From assembly GCF_900112455.1 (NCBI RefSeq), contig NZ_FOLT01000007.1, forward strand, positions 41,882 through 105,881: a stretch of 64,000 bases of DNA, written 5' to 3'. Under the pieces are notes generated by a model. It did not search any database, had not been told where the DNA came from, and saw only the letters and a program-made list of their open reading frames with translations. The number at the start of each line of letters is the position of its first letter. The first letter of the stretch is position 1. Positions 25,634 to 35,071 of the stretch are shown here, one piece after another. Position numbers and translations under genes: made by a program. The stretch is from Alkalibacterium subtropicum. GTDB taxonomy: Bacteria > Bacillota > Bacilli > Lactobacillales > Carnobacteriaceae_A.

Positions 25634-27532
25634 TTAGTTCATGTCACTTGCTGTGACGTTTTTCTTGGTATCTTCCACGCGAGGTTTCCATAAGCCCATA
25701 ACGACTGCTGTAATAACGGAACCGATGAGCAGCGCTACAACGAACAGCAATGGATTCTCTCCGATACCGACGACGAACAAACCGCCGTGAGGTGCTGGAA
25801 TGGAGACGTTCCACAGTTGAGTCAGTCCGCCACCAACGGCTGCGCCTAAGATAGAGGATCCGATGACACGCAATGGATCTGCAGCTGCGAACGGGATCGC
25901 TCCTTCAGTGATGAATGACGCACCTAAGACAAAGTTAGAGAGGCCAGACTGTCTTTCGAGGTCAGTAAATTTAGATTTGAATAACAAGGTAGAAATCGCG
26001 ATCGCAAGTGGTGGAATCATCCCACCGACCATGACCGCTGCCATCAGTGCACCCTCGCCAGTATCTGTAAAGATACCGATCGAGAAAGCGTAGGCTGCCT
26101 TGTTTACAGGACCGCCCATGTCTACAGCCATCATGCCGCCTAAGACTGCACCTAAAACGACCGCATTCCCAGTTCCCAGATTGTTCAGGAAGTCCAGCAT
26201 CGCATTATTGATAACAGCGAAGAACGGACCGATCAGGAAGAACATCAGTAAACCGACAACTAATAATCCCAATACAGGATAAAGCAAGATCGCTTTAAGC
26301 CCTTCAAATGTTTTCGGTACATTTCTGAGCATTTTCTTGATCCAGTTCATCACATAACCGGCAACGAAACCGGCGACCAGTCCACCTAAGAAGCCGGCGT
26401 TACTGTTAACGGCCAGTAAACCACCTGCCATACCAGGAAGCAACCCGGGACGGTCAGCAATACTGTAGGCAATGTATCCTGCCAATATCGGAATAAGGAA
26501 CTGGAAAGCCGAACCTCCGATAGCGTTCAGTGATGTAAAGAACACACTGTCGGATCCCAATAATGATTCAAATAAGAAAGAAATGGCAAGTAAGATACCA
26601 CCACCGACAACGAAAGGCAGCATGTGAGAGATCCCGTTCATCAAGTCTTTATATACCGACTGCCAGACAGATCCACTTTCTTCCGTTTCAGATGAGCGTT
26701 CAGCACTGTAGCTCTCTCCAGAATCAAACACAGGGGCATTGCCCGTACTGGCTTTGGTGATCAGTTCTTCTGCTTTTTTGATCCCGTCAGAGACTGGACG
26801 CTGGACTAAAGGTTTGCCATTGAAACGAGCCATATCGACCTTCTTGTCTGCGGCGACGATGACACCGTCTGCGCGGGCGATTTCTTCTTCTGTCAGCTTA
26901 TTCTTGGCCCCGTCTGTTCCGTTTGTTTCGACACGGATCTCGACGCCCATCTCTGCTGCTTTTTTCTTCAATGAATCTTCCGCCATATAGGTATGTGCGA
27001 TACCCGTCGGACATGCGGTGACAGCGACGACGAATTTCTTGCCTTCTTCACGGGCCTGCGCTTCGGTGACCTTTTCTTCTTCCTGACTTTCGTCAAAAAT
27101 CATCTGCACGTCTTCCGGCGTCTGGGTTGTTTTTAACGCCTGGACAACGTCTGCATCCACTAAGCGTCTTGACAGAGAAGCCAGCACTTCAAGGTGCAGG
27201 TCGTTCCCTCCCTCAGGTGCAGCGATCATGAAGAAAATCTCGACCGGCTGTCCGTCTAAGGCGTTATAATTCACCCCGTTTGAGGACTTTGCAAATAAAA
27301 CAGCGGGTTCTTTGACAGCTTTATTTTTCGAGTGAGGCATGGCGATGCCGTCACCTAAGCCCGTTGACGTCTGTGCTTCACGGGCCATGATCCCTTCTTT
27401 AAAGGTATCAAAGTCACTCACGGCCCCTTCATCCACGAGGCGTTTCACCATTTCGTCGATAGCGGATTCTTTTGTGCGGGCCTTGAGATCCATGATCATC
27501 AAGTCTTTTTTCAGGACATCATTTATCTTCAT
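25634..27532 (-). CDS. fruA: Fructose-specific PTS transporter, IIABC components
   Basis: 632 residues with three domains in one chain. IIA (1-145) has the phosphorylation site His67 in GIAMPHSKN. IIB (about 165-265) has the active Cys174 in TACPTGIAHTYMAED. IIC (about 290-620) is the membrane channel with some ten helices and the Gly-rich repeats of the fructose class. It imports fructose as fructose 1-phosphate, using phosphate passed from PEP through HPr. Its ATG follows the fruK stop directly, with GGGAGG inside the end of fruK, so expression is coupled. Regulation is by the DeoR-type repressor encoded first in the operon. Confidence 0.95.
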   Translation of the reverse strand: MKINDVLKKDLMIMDLKARTKESAIDEMVKRLVDEGAVSDFDTFKEGIMAREAQTSTGLGDGIAMPHSKNKAVKEPAVLFAKSSNGVNYNALDGQPVEIFFMIAAPEGGNDLHLEVLASLSRRLVDADVVQALKTTQTPEDVQMIFDESQEEEKVTEAQAREEGKKFVVAVTACPTGIAHTYMAEDSLKKKAAEMGVEIRVETNGTDGAKNKLTEEEIARADGVIVAADKKVDMARFNGKPLVQRPVSDGIKKAEELITKASTGNAPVFDSGESYSAERSSETEESGSVWQSVYKDLMNGISHMLPFVVGGGILLAISFLFESLLGSDSVFFTSLNAIGGSAFQFLIPILAGYIAYSIADRPGLLPGMAGGLLAVNSNAGFLGGLVAGFVAGYVMNWIKKMLRNVPKTFEGLKAILLYPVLGLLVVGLLMFFLIGPFFAVINNAMLDFLNNLGTGNAVVLGAVLGGMMAVDMGGPVNKAAYAFSIGIFTDTGEGALMAAVMVGGMIPPLAIAISTLLFKSKFTDLERQSGLSNFVLGASFITEGAIPFAAADPLRVIGSSILGAAVGGGLTQLWNVSIPAPHGGLFVVGIGENPLLFVVALLIGSVITAVVMGLWKPRVEDTKKNVTASDMN

Positions 27533-28456
27533 TTATTTTTCCTCCCATTTTTCAATTGTGATTTGTGGTAAGAGTTTCTCTATGTCTTCCTTTTCAGCCA
27601 GGTCTTCCTTGAAAGCCGTCGCGCTGCCACAGGCCAGGCTCATCTTGAAGGCAGCCAGTGGATCGCCATTTTTCTGGTATTCACCAATGAATCCACCGAT
27701 CATCGAATCTCCGGAACCCACCGAATTGACCAGCTGACCTTCTGGCGGGGCGCTGTAATACACGTCATCGCCCACAAAGAATAAAGCACCGTCTCCGCCA
27801 AGTGAGATAATGGCATATTGGGCGCCCGCTTCAAGCATTTTCCTGCCGTAAGGGACGATATCACTCAAGCCATCCAAGGTCACCTCATACAAGTCTTCCA
27901 GTTCATGTATATTCGGCTTGACCAAGAGCGGACTCTGAGCTAATGCCATCTGCAGTTCCTCACCGGTCGTATCGATGATGAAATCGGCTTTTTTGCTTTT
28001 TACAAAGTCGATCAGCCGCTGGTAGTAATCTTCCGACAGACCTTTGGGTTTGCTTCCGGCGATGACGACGAGATCATCCTCCGAAAGATTATCCAGCTTG
28101 GTGTAAAAGTGCTGACTGTCCGCTTCTGTCACGAGTGGGCCGTCATCATTGATCTCTGTCTCCTGATCGCCTTTGAGCTTCACATTGATACGCGTATCGG
28201 CATCAATGGGAGTAAAGTCTGTCCTGACACGCTCGTCATGCAGCTGTTCGATCAGTAACTGACCGATATGTCCACCGACAAAGCCCAGTGCAACATTCGT
28301 TGTATTCAACTGTGTAAGGATTCGGGATACGTTGATGCCCTTTCCTCCGGGAGTTTTCTGATCCTTCTCGATCCGGTTCAGCTGGCCCAGTTGGATGGGG
28401 CTGTTCGGATAAATAACGTAATCGATCGAGGGATTCAATGTCACTGTATAAATCAT
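27533..28456 (-). CDS. fruK: 1-phosphofructokinase
   Basis: PfkB-family kinase of 307 residues that phosphorylates fructose 1-phosphate to fructose 1,6-bisphosphate. The start ATG at 28456 gives the standard N terminus MIYTVTLNPSIDYV and is preceded by GGAGGC; a longer frame upstream is only the end of fruR. GGKGINVSR near residue 38 and the anion-hole motif NSVGSGDSMIGGF near 250, with its catalytic Asp, are visible. It sits between fruR and fruA and passes imported sugar into glycolysis. Confidence 0.95.
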   Translation of the reverse strand: MIYTVTLNPSIDYVIYPNSPIQLGQLNRIEKDQKTPGGKGINVSRILTQLNTTNVALGFVGGHIGQLLIEQLHDERVRTDFTPIDADTRINVKLKGDQETEINDDGPLVTEADSQHFYTKLDNLSEDDLVVIAGSKPKGLSEDYYQRLIDFVKSKKADFIIDTTGEELQMALAQSPLLVKPNIHELEDLYEVTLDGLSDIVPYGRKMLEAGAQYAIISLGGDGALFFVGDDVYYSAPPEGQLVNSVGSGDSMIGGFIGEYQKNGDPLAAFKMSLACGSATAFKEDLAEKEDIEKLLPQITIEKWEEK

Positions 28457-28458
28457 TT

Positions 28459-29202
28459 TTATGCCTCCAATATTCTTGTGTATTCTTTTAATCGCTGCTG
28501 TTTTTCGGGTAGCTGATTGGTGATGACCGTGCATTCATCGATGTCCGCCACTTTCGAGAAGCTGACTTCATCCAGTTTAGATACATCCACGAGGACATAG
28601 GACTGATTGGACTGTCTGATCGCTTTTCGTTTGATGGCTGCTTCTTCCGTGTCCGGTGTGGTGAAGCCTTGCGTGATATCGACGCCATTCATGCCCATAA
28701 AGGCTTTAGTGAAATTGACTTCATTCAGCTGCCGTTCTGCGATCGAACCGATGATCGCTTTTGTCCGCTGTTTTATCATCCCTCCCAGCAAGATGGTCTC
28801 TATATGTTTATCCGTCAATAACGTTGCATGCGGGACGCCATTGGTCACGACGGTAATGTTTTTCCCTTCAAGATACGGGATCATGGCATACGTCGTGGTG
28901 CCGGCGTCCAGATAGATCACGTCAAAGTCATCGATCAGAGAAGCAGCCAGTTGAGCGACTTTTTCTTTTTCCTGCATGAATTTGACCGTTTTTTCATCCA
29001 TCGTTGGTTCATCCACGGGCCTGCGTTTTTTTCTGGCGCCGCCGTGTATACGGACGAGCTTTCCCAGATCTTCAAGTGTGGTCAAGTCACGCCTTATGGT
29101 CGACTCTGAATGACCCAGCTGTTCCACCAGCTCCTGTACCGTCAGTGTATTCTTCTGTTCAAGCTGCTCGATAATAAACGAATGTCTCTCGTCTGTAAGC
29201 AC
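28459..29202 (-). CDS. fruR: DeoR family repressor of the fructose operon
   Basis: 247 residues from a GTG at 29202; GAGGTGA lies just before it, and the result MLTDERHSFIIEQL is the usual DeoR start. An in-frame GTG nine bases upstream is less well placed. The helix-turn-helix is TVQELVEQLGHSESTIRRDL at about 20-40; the C-terminal sugar-phosphate domain has YLDAGTTTYAMIPYL and VTNGVPHATLL. In homologous operons fructose 1-phosphate is the inducer. It is the first gene of fruR-fruK-fruA and ends 2 bp before the fruK start. Confidence 0.93.
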   Translation of the reverse strand: MLTDERHSFIIEQLEQKNTLTVQELVEQLGHSESTIRRDLTTLEDLGKLVRIHGGARKKRRPVDEPTMDEKTVKFMQEKEKVAQLAASLIDDFDVIYLDAGTTTYAMIPYLEGKNITVVTNGVPHATLLTDKHIETILLGGMIKQRTKAIIGSIAERQLNEVNFTKAFMGMNGVDITQGFTTPDTEEAAIKRKAIRQSNQSYVLVDVSKLDEVSFSKVADIDECTVITNQLPEKQQRLKEYTRILEA

Positions 29203-29214
29203 TTTCTTCACCTC

Positions 29215-29275
29215 TTCAACTGAATTTTAACATGTTCGCTCATATAAAACAATCATTTTCAATCTAAAACGTTCA
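29215..29275 (-). promoter_or_regulatory. Promoter/operator region of the fructose operon
   Basis: On the minus strand TTGTTT and TAAAAT are 17 bp apart upstream of the fruR start. Two related blocks, GATTGAAAATG and GATTGTTTTATATG, stand before and within the -35 region and may be FruR sites. The operator assignment is a guess from position. Confidence 0.4.
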
Positions 29276-29321
29276 AAAACATCCAAAGTGTCGATCAGCG
29301 GCGGTGGTTTTCCTCCTTCTA

Positions 29322-29370
29322 AATAAAAAAGACCCCCGATACAGCTGAACTGCTGCATCAGAGATCTTTT
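29322..29370 (-). terminator. Terminator of the arginine deiminase cluster
   Basis: A long imperfect stem between 29326-29345 and 29351-29369, followed on the minus strand by six T's. It lies 22 bp past the stop of the transporter gene. Confidence 0.75.
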
Positions 29371-29391
29371 CGCTTCTATTCGAATCAGGTA

Positions 29392-30900
29392 TTAAAAGAA
29401 CAGGACACCCAGCGCCATGAGGATACATGTCACCACAAAGATGATGCCGATCAGTTTGGCGGTAAACTTCCACCAGGTGGTCAGTTCGACCCCGGCGATA
29501 GCCAAAGCACCCATGACGACACCAGAAGTCGGTGTGATCAGGTTGACGATACCACTGGCTGACTGGAAGGCCGTAACGACGATATGTTCGGCAACGCCAA
29601 CGAATGTCCCCAAAGGTCCCATGATCCCCATCGTCGCAGAAGCAAGTCCGGATGTTGAAGGAATCAGGAAGGACAACGGAATATAGAAGATATATGTCAG
29701 CACTGAGAAGACAACTGGCGATAAGCCGGATAGGGTTTCTTCACCGAAGTGCAGAATGGTCGCCGTGATCATGCCTTCATTCATGATGACCTGGATCCCG
29801 CGGGCAAGCGCCACGATCAGGGCAACACTCAAGAGGTCTTTCGCGCCATTGACAAAGCCTGAAACGATATCTTCTTCAGGCACTCTGTAGACGATCCCGA
29901 TGATGATAGCCATCGCAAGGAAAAGCATCGTGATCTCAACGAAATACCAGTCGCCCAGAGGAACCATCTGCTGACCAAGGACCGTTCCGATGAGTGGAAG
30001 TCCCATCAGCCAGGTGTTCAAGTTTTCGAATAATGTCCAGTCCTCATTGAGCAGGGTCCATGGAATAAGCCCCAGGACCATCAACAGGAAAGTCAAGCCA
30101 AAGAGGAAAATAACTATTTTCTGTCTGGTATTCATTTTATCATGGGTATCTTTTGTCTTGAATTTCTTTTTGTTTTCTTCATAGTCTTCTGCGACCATCG
30201 AATTTTCTCTGTCTTTCTGAACTTTCGTAGCGTAACGGTAGACATAAGCGACTGCTATGACGTACATCACCACGAAGAAGACCAGACGCAGAACGATCCC
30301 GTTACCCGGGCTGATGCCTAACGCCTGTGAGGCCACCCCTGTAGCGAACGGGTTGACGGTCGACGCGAGCACCCCGACCCCGGCACCAAGAAGGACCACA
30401 GATACAGCGACCAGCATATCGAAGCCGACAGCGATCATGACGGGAATGATCAACGGGTAAAAGGCCAGTGTTTCTTCCGCCATCCCGTATGTCGTTCCAC
30501 CTAAAGCGAAAATGAACATCAGGATAGGAATCAGCATTTTTTCGCGGCCTTTATTGGCGCTGACGACTTGAGCGATCGCCGTATCTAGGGCACCCGTCTT
30601 ATCGACGACGCCCAAGAACCCACCGACGACTAAAATGAACAGCGAGACTTCGATCGCACCCGGCGTTGTATCAGTCCCCAGCATCCCTTTCACAGGAGCC
30701 ATGAATACATCCCACAGTCCCTGAGGCTGCTGATCAGTGTAGGCAAAGGTGCCGGCAATGATCTCGCCTGCTTCATTCACCTCATACGTACCTGCCGGAA
30801 CGAACCAGGTGAGGATGGACATGATCACAATGATGATAAATAGTATGGTAAACGATGATGGCAAGGATAGCAATCTATCTTTGATTTTATTTTCTGACAT
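29392..30900 (-). CDS. YfcC family transporter, probable arginine/ornithine exchanger
   Basis: 502 residues, about twelve membrane helices, of the YfcC (C4-dicarboxylate carrier-like, ion transporter superfamily) type: SSFTILFIIIVIMSILTWFVP at the start (first helix), then GGFLGVVDKTGALD, ALGGTTYGMAEETLAFYPLI, LIPSTSGLA and NLITPTSGVVMGALAIA. It is the last gene of the arc cluster, where the arginine/ornithine antiporter is expected. Classical ArcD belongs to the APC superfamily, which this protein does not resemble. Arginine-for-ornithine exchange is therefore inferred from context. GGAGGG precedes the ATG. Confidence 0.82.
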   Translation of the reverse strand: MSENKIKDRLLSLPSSFTILFIIIVIMSILTWFVPAGTYEVNEAGEIIAGTFAYTDQQPQGLWDVFMAPVKGMLGTDTTPGAIEVSLFILVVGGFLGVVDKTGALDTAIAQVVSANKGREKMLIPILMFIFALGGTTYGMAEETLAFYPLIIPVMIAVGFDMLVAVSVVLLGAGVGVLASTVNPFATGVASQALGISPGNGIVLRLVFFVVMYVIAVAYVYRYATKVQKDRENSMVAEDYEENKKKFKTKDTHDKMNTRQKIVIFLFGLTFLLMVLGLIPWTLLNEDWTLFENLNTWLMGLPLIGTVLGQQMVPLGDWYFVEITMLFLAMAIIIGIVYRVPEEDIVSGFVNGAKDLLSVALIVALARGIQVIMNEGMITATILHFGEETLSGLSPVVFSVLTYIFYIPLSFLIPSTSGLASATMGIMGPLGTFVGVAEHIVVTAFQSASGIVNLITPTSGVVMGALAIAGVELTTWWKFTAKLIGIIFVVTCILMALGVLFF

Positions 30901-30931
30901 ATTAAACCCTCCAACTCATTATTTTGATTCT

Positions 30932-31873
30932 TTAACGCGTGATTATCGTACCACCACTCTCTGAAATCGCTGCCTGAATATTTTCAAGAGAAGTGATGAT
31001 CGCCTTCCCTTTTGGATTCCCTTCAACGAATTTGATGGCTGCTTCCACTTTCGGAAGCATGCTGCCTGCAGCAAACTGCTTCTCATCGACATATTTTTTC
31101 ATGTCATCCACGGTCACTTCGCTCAATACTTTTTCATCTGGGGTATGATAATTGATCATGACGTTGTCTACACCAGTTAAAATGACCAGCAGATCAGCCT
31201 CTATATTGACAGCCAGTGTTTCTGAGGCAAAATCCTTATCGATCACAGCCTCCACACCGACATACTCATCATTTTGTTTGACGACCGGTACTCCCCCGCC
31301 GCCGACAGTGATCGGGATGATATCGTTCTCGATCAGTGTTTTGATGACTTTGACTTCTTTTATATCGACAGGTTTTGGAGAAGGCACGACTTTCCGCCAT
31401 CCACGACCGGCATCCTCGATAAATTTCGCGCCTGTTTCTTCCATCTGTTGTTCAGCTTCCTCTTTAGTCAGGAAGGGGCCGACGGGTTTTGAAGGGCTTT
31501 CAAAAGCAGGATCGTCTTTTGAGACCACGACCTGGGTCACGATAGATGCCACTTCTTTGTCCAGACCTTTGGCTTTCAGCGCCTTGGACATGGCTGACTG
31601 GAGCCAGTAGCCGATACTGCCCTGCGTCATCGCCACACATGTATCCAGAGGCATGGCCGGATTCTTTTCACTGTGGGCGGCTTCCTGCTGCAGGAGAAGA
31701 TTGCCGACTTGCGGACCGTTCCCGTGTGAAATAGCGATCGCATCCCCGTTTTCGACAAACTGGACGAGATACTCAGCTGTGTGCTCCAAGGCTTTCTGCT
31801 GAGCTTTAGCGGAAGAATCATTCGTTAAAATAGCATTGCCGCCTAAAGCGACGACGATTTTTCGTTTTGACAA
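30932..31873 (-). CDS. arcC: Carbamate kinase
   Basis: About 313 residues. The enzyme makes ATP from carbamoyl phosphate and ADP, releasing ammonia and CO2, the energy-yielding step of the arginine deiminase route. Family motifs are [12 protein letters not shown] at the start, [34 protein letters not shown] and [10 protein letters not shown]. The TTG at 31873 gives the normal N terminus [12 protein letters not shown]; a GTG at 31882 is also in frame, and neither has a strong ribosome site (GAAAGAGAG). It follows arcB after a 77-bp gap that contains a hairpin. Confidence 0.95.
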   Translation of the reverse strand: MSKRKIVVALGGNAILTNDSSAKAQQKALEHTAEYLVQFVENGDAIAISHGNGPQVGNLLLQQEAAHSEKNPAMPLDTCVAMTQGSIGYWLQSAMSKALKAKGLDKEVASIVTQVVVSKDDPAFESPSKPVGPFLTKEEAEQQMEETGAKFIEDAGRGWRKVVPSPKPVDIKEVKVIKTLIENDIIPITVGGGGVPVVKQNDEYVGVEAVIDKDFASETLAVNIEADLLVILTGVDNVMINYHTPDEKVLSEVTVDDMKKYVDEKQFAAGSMLPKVEAAIKFVEGNPKGKAIITSLENIQAAISESGGTIITR

Positions 31874-31909
31874 TAGGATCACTCTCTTTCATCGATTAGT
31901 TTATAGGCA

Positions 31910-31942
31910 AATAAACTGACCGGACTGCCCAGCCAGTTTATT
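31910..31942 (-). other. Hairpin between arcB and arcC
   Basis: AATAAACTGACCGG and CCAGCCAGTTTATT pair over 14 positions, with one mismatch and one G-U, around a 5-base loop. No T run follows on the minus strand, so it is more likely an mRNA processing or stability element, or a weak attenuator, than a full terminator. Confidence 0.55.
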
Positions 31943-31950
31943 CGATTGTT

Positions 31951-32964
31951 TTAAACGCGTGGAATGAATAAATCACCTAAGGTTGCGGCCATGATGGCTT
32001 TAATAGAGTGCATGCGGTTTTCTGCCTGATCGAACTGGCGGGCATGCTTGCTTCGGAAAGCTTCATCGGTGACTTCCATTTCGACTTCACCGAATTCTTT
32101 TTCGACCATTTTTCCGTATTCTGTCTCGGTATCATGGAAAGCTGGCAGGCAGTGCAGGAGGATGGTTTCCTCTTTGCCTGTGGCCTTGATCATATCCATA
32201 TTGATCTGATACGGTTTCAGCAGATTGACGCGTTCTTCGAATTTGTCTTCTTCACCCATGGATACCCATACGTCCGCATAAAGGGCATCGGCACCTTTAA
32301 CGCCTTCTTTCACATCATCCGTGATCAATACGCGGCTGCCGGACTTCTCGGCATATTCTTTAGCCAGGTCGACGAGTGCTTCATCAGGGAAGAGGGATTC
32401 AGGCGAGACGATATGAACGTTTACCCCTAATATAGCGCCTGTGATCAGCAGACTGTTGGCGACGTTGTTACGGCCATCTCCTGTATAAGCCAGAGTCAGC
32501 CCTTCCAGTTTCCCGAAGTTTTCCTTCAGTGTCAAATAGTCCGCGATCATCTGAGTTGGGTGCCACTCGTCTGTCAGACCGTTCCAGACCGGTACCCCCG
32601 AGTGTTCAGCGAGCAGTTCCACGTTTTCCTGTTTGAATCCGCGGAACTCGATGCCGTCGAACATGCGTCCCAGTACTTTGGCGGTGTCTTCGACCGATTC
32701 TTTCTTGCCGATCTGGATATCGTTTTTACCTAAATATTCCGGATGTGCTCCCAGGTCGATAGAAGCAACGGTAAAGGATGAACGGGTACGGGTTGAGGCT
32801 TTTTCAAACAGCAGGGCAATGTTTTTCCCTTCCAAGTAACGATGCGGAATGCCCTTTTCCTTCATTTCTTTCAGGTGAGCGGAAAAGTCGATCAAATACT
32901 CTAGCTCTTCTTTAGTAAAATCTTTTTCCTTTAATAAGCTGCGTCCTTGAAATACATTTTGCAT
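31951..32964 (-). CDS. arcB: Catabolic ornithine carbamoyltransferase
   Basis: 337 residues. The carbamoyl phosphate site STRTR (in [12 protein letters not shown] near residue 57) and the ornithine/catalytic motif HCLPAFHD near 272 are intact. In the arc pathway it runs towards phosphorolysis of citrulline to ornithine and carbamoyl phosphate. The ATG has AGGAGGAAACATT upstream. It lies between arcA and arcC; no arginine biosynthesis gene is near, which supports the catabolic role. Confidence 0.96.
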   Translation of the reverse strand: MQNVFQGRSLLKEKDFTKEELEYLIDFSAHLKEMKEKGIPHRYLEGKNIALLFEKASTRTRSSFTVASIDLGAHPEYLGKNDIQIGKKESVEDTAKVLGRMFDGIEFRGFKQENVELLAEHSGVPVWNGLTDEWHPTQMIADYLTLKENFGKLEGLTLAYTGDGRNNVANSLLITGAILGVNVHIVSPESLFPDEALVDLAKEYAEKSGSRVLITDDVKEGVKGADALYADVWVSMGEEDKFEERVNLLKPYQINMDMIKATGKEETILLHCLPAFHDTETEYGKMVEKEFGEVEMEVTDEAFRSKHARQFDQAENRMHSIKAIMAATLGDLFIPRV

Positions 32965-32994
32965 AATGTTTCCTCCTAATAGTTTTATAATTTT

Positions 32995-34239
32995 TTAGTT
33001 TAGATCTTTTCTCACCAGCGGCATGCTCATGCAGCGCGGGCCGCCACGACCTCGGGACAATTCACTTGATTCGACCTCGATGACTTTGACGCCTTTTTCT
33101 CTCAGTAAAGCATTGGAGACATAGTTGCGGTCATACGTGACCACGACACCAGGGGCAATAGCCAGGGTATTCGACCCATCATTCCACTGTTCTCTCGGCG
33201 CTGCAATAGCATCACCGCCGCCGCACTGGATCAGTTCGATGTCCTCTACGCCCAGCGCATTTTTCAATACCTCACTTAGATCCGTTTCGTGCGTGATCTT
33301 GACCTTTCCAGGCTGATCTGATTGTTCCAGGATGTAGGTATCGATCGAGCCGTCAAGCTCCAGGATGCCCGGATGGATCGTGAATTTATTATGGTCGATC
33401 ATAGTGAAGACGGTATCCAGATGCATCATGGCGCGCACATTCGGAATCTTGATGGCCAGCACTTTTTCGAACGAGGCACCTCGCTCAAACAGCTCAATGG
33501 CCAGGTCTTCGACTGCTTTTGCTTCTGTTCGCTGAGAAATACCGACAGCCAGAACTTTGTCGGTTAAGACGAGTTCGTCTCCGCCTTCCATATGCGTCGT
33601 CACATTGCGGTCCCGCCAGATCTCTGTGCCGCCGTCTTTGAACCGTGGGTGATGTTTCATGATCGTTTCAAGGAACAAGGTTTCACGCTTACGTGCCTGA
33701 TAGGTCATGTTGTTGATGGTCATGCCGTTACCCATTGATGCACCGGGATCCCGTGTAAAGTAGAGGTTAGGCATAGGGTCCATGTAAAACGGATACTGAT
33801 GGCGGTCACTGATATCGGCCAGATGATTGGAGTCCACCTCCACTTCATTCTTGCGTACACCTGCCATGATTTTCTCGACCATGTCCAGTGTTTCCATAGA
33901 AAGCAGATAGTCTTTTAGTGCTTTATATACATTTTTGGAAGAAATACCGGATTCATTCAGCATCGTTTCCACAAAGGATTCTTTCGTGTCGGATGCATCG
34001 ATAGCTTCAGCCGACAATTTTTCAAGGTATAAAACTTCTACCCCGTTTTCTCTCAATGTTTCAGCAAACTTGTCATGTTCTTTTTGAATAACGGGCAAAT
34101 GTGGAATGTCATCGAAAAGCAGGCGTTCCATAATGTCAGGGGTCAGATTCTCGATTTCTCTCCCCGGACGCTTCAAAAGGACGGTCTGCAGTTCACCGAT
34201 TTCTGAAAAGACGTGAATTGACTTCTTATTCGTTTCCAT
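32995..34239 (-). CDS. arcA: Arginine deiminase
   Basis: 414 residues from the ATG at 34239, which has GGAGAG six bases upstream; the longer frame to 34293 has no site. It hydrolyses arginine to citrulline and ammonia. Catalytic elements are [25 protein letters not shown], the [10 protein letters not shown] histidine and the nucleophile Cys403 in [11 protein letters not shown]. First gene of the arc cluster. A promoter (34326-34354) and a cre-like site (34360-34374) lie upstream, consistent with control by carbon source. Confidence 0.96.
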   Translation of the reverse strand: METNKKSIHVFSEIGELQTVLLKRPGREIENLTPDIMERLLFDDIPHLPVIQKEHDKFAETLRENGVEVLYLEKLSAEAIDASDTKESFVETMLNESGISSKNVYKALKDYLLSMETLDMVEKIMAGVRKNEVEVDSNHLADISDRHQYPFYMDPMPNLYFTRDPGASMGNGMTINNMTYQARKRETLFLETIMKHHPRFKDGGTEIWRDRNVTTHMEGGDELVLTDKVLAVGISQRTEAKAVEDLAIELFERGASFEKVLAIKIPNVRAMMHLDTVFTMIDHNKFTIHPGILELDGSIDTYILEQSDQPGKVKITHETDLSEVLKNALGVEDIELIQCGGGDAIAAPREQWNDGSNTLAIAPGVVVTYDRNYVSNALLREKGVKVIEVESSELSRGRGGPRCMSMPLVRKDLN

Positions 34240-34325
34240 TTCATTCTCTCCTGTCTCTAAAGATGTACTTTCTGATGCAGTCGTTGACTTCACTCTTGTT
34301 CCTCCTTATTCGCTTTGATAAGCAT

Positions 34326-34354
34326 ATGATAACACTTACAAAGCGCCTTGTTAA
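34326..34354 (-). promoter_or_regulatory. Promoter of the arc cluster
   Basis: On the minus strand TTAACA (34354-34349) and TATCAT (34331-34326) are separated by exactly 17 bp, about 85 bp before the arcA start. Confidence 0.6.
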
Positions 34355-34359
34355 GCTTT

Positions 34360-34374
34360 TGGTAACGCTTCCCA
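34360..34374 (-). promoter_or_regulatory. Cre-like CcpA site upstream of arcA
   Basis: TGGGAAGCGTTACCA fits the cre consensus WTGNAANCGNWNNCW with one mismatch. It lies just upstream of the -35 box rather than over the promoter, so either direction of control is possible. Confidence 0.5.
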
Positions 34375-34744
34375 AGCGTGTGGGCATGGGGGTTACGTAT
34401 AATAATTAAAATAATGTATAATTAATGGGTCATCATGGCAACTGTCTTGTATAATGATGAAAAATATACAAAAATTATTAATTTTAAATAATTGCTAATA
34501 AGTTTATTAAAAAAATCACAATTTTTCATCCGCTGTACGTTCGAGGCTGACTAAACCCTATAGGGTCGCTATCGATAAGACGCCCTGATCGATATAACGA
34601 TTGTTTCTCTCCCTTTTCTTCTTGTGATTTTCACCTCTTATATCTTACCTTGCATAACTATAAATCTCAATTAATATGGTCCGGGGACCTTTTGACCTCG
34701 CCAGGTACGATCAGAAGCCGTTTTTAACTTTCAGTGATTAGTTG
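34375..34744. other. AT-rich divergent upstream region, nothing recognised
   Basis: Between the arc and lysine promoters I see no gene. There are short palindromes (AAACCCTATAGGGT near 34553) and GATCGATAT-type repeats, but no element I can name. Confidence 0.4.
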
Positions 34745-34773
34745 TTTACATTAACATTAAAATTTGATAAGCT
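34745..34773 (+). promoter_or_regulatory. Promoter of the lysine operon
   Basis: TTTACA (34745-34750) and TAAGCT (34768-34773) at 17 bp spacing, about 30 bp before the riboswitch aptamer. Confidence 0.45.
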
Positions 34774-34800
34774 AAAAAACATAAAGTTAATAATTAAATG

Positions 34801-34955
34801 ACTGGATGAGGCGCAAAAATCATGAGTACTCACTTTTTATGGACCTGTAAGTCCGAAGCTGAGAAAAGGGAAATTTGCCGAAATGGTCTGTTTGTTACAG
34901 AGAACAGACTGTTGGGTTGCATATGAATAATATGCAGACTGCCGTAAAGCTTAGG
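34801..34955 (+). promoter_or_regulatory. Lysine riboswitch (L box)
   Basis: The L-box blocks are present in order: GGATGAGGCGCAAAAATCATG with GAGTA, AAGGGAAATTTGCCGAAATGG, CTGTTGGGTTGCAT, ATGCAGACTGCC. The aptamer binds lysine. It is followed by a strong terminator at 34997-35024, so lysine should switch the operon off by premature termination. The downstream genes make lysine, which fits. Confidence 0.92.
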
Positions 34956-34996
34956 CTTGACGGAGTGCTTCCGCTTGTGACGATATCTTTTTGCGG

Positions 34997-35024
34997 ACAA
35001 GCCGGCATTCCCGGCTTGTTTTTT
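34997..35024 (+). terminator. Expression-platform terminator of the lysine riboswitch
   Basis: ACAAGCCGG (34997-35005) pairs perfectly with CCGGCTTGT (35011-35019), followed by T's. Confidence 0.9.
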
Positions 35025-35071
35025 GTTTATCACCAACCTTCTCCCCAATCACTTAAAGAAAAGGAGTCGCT

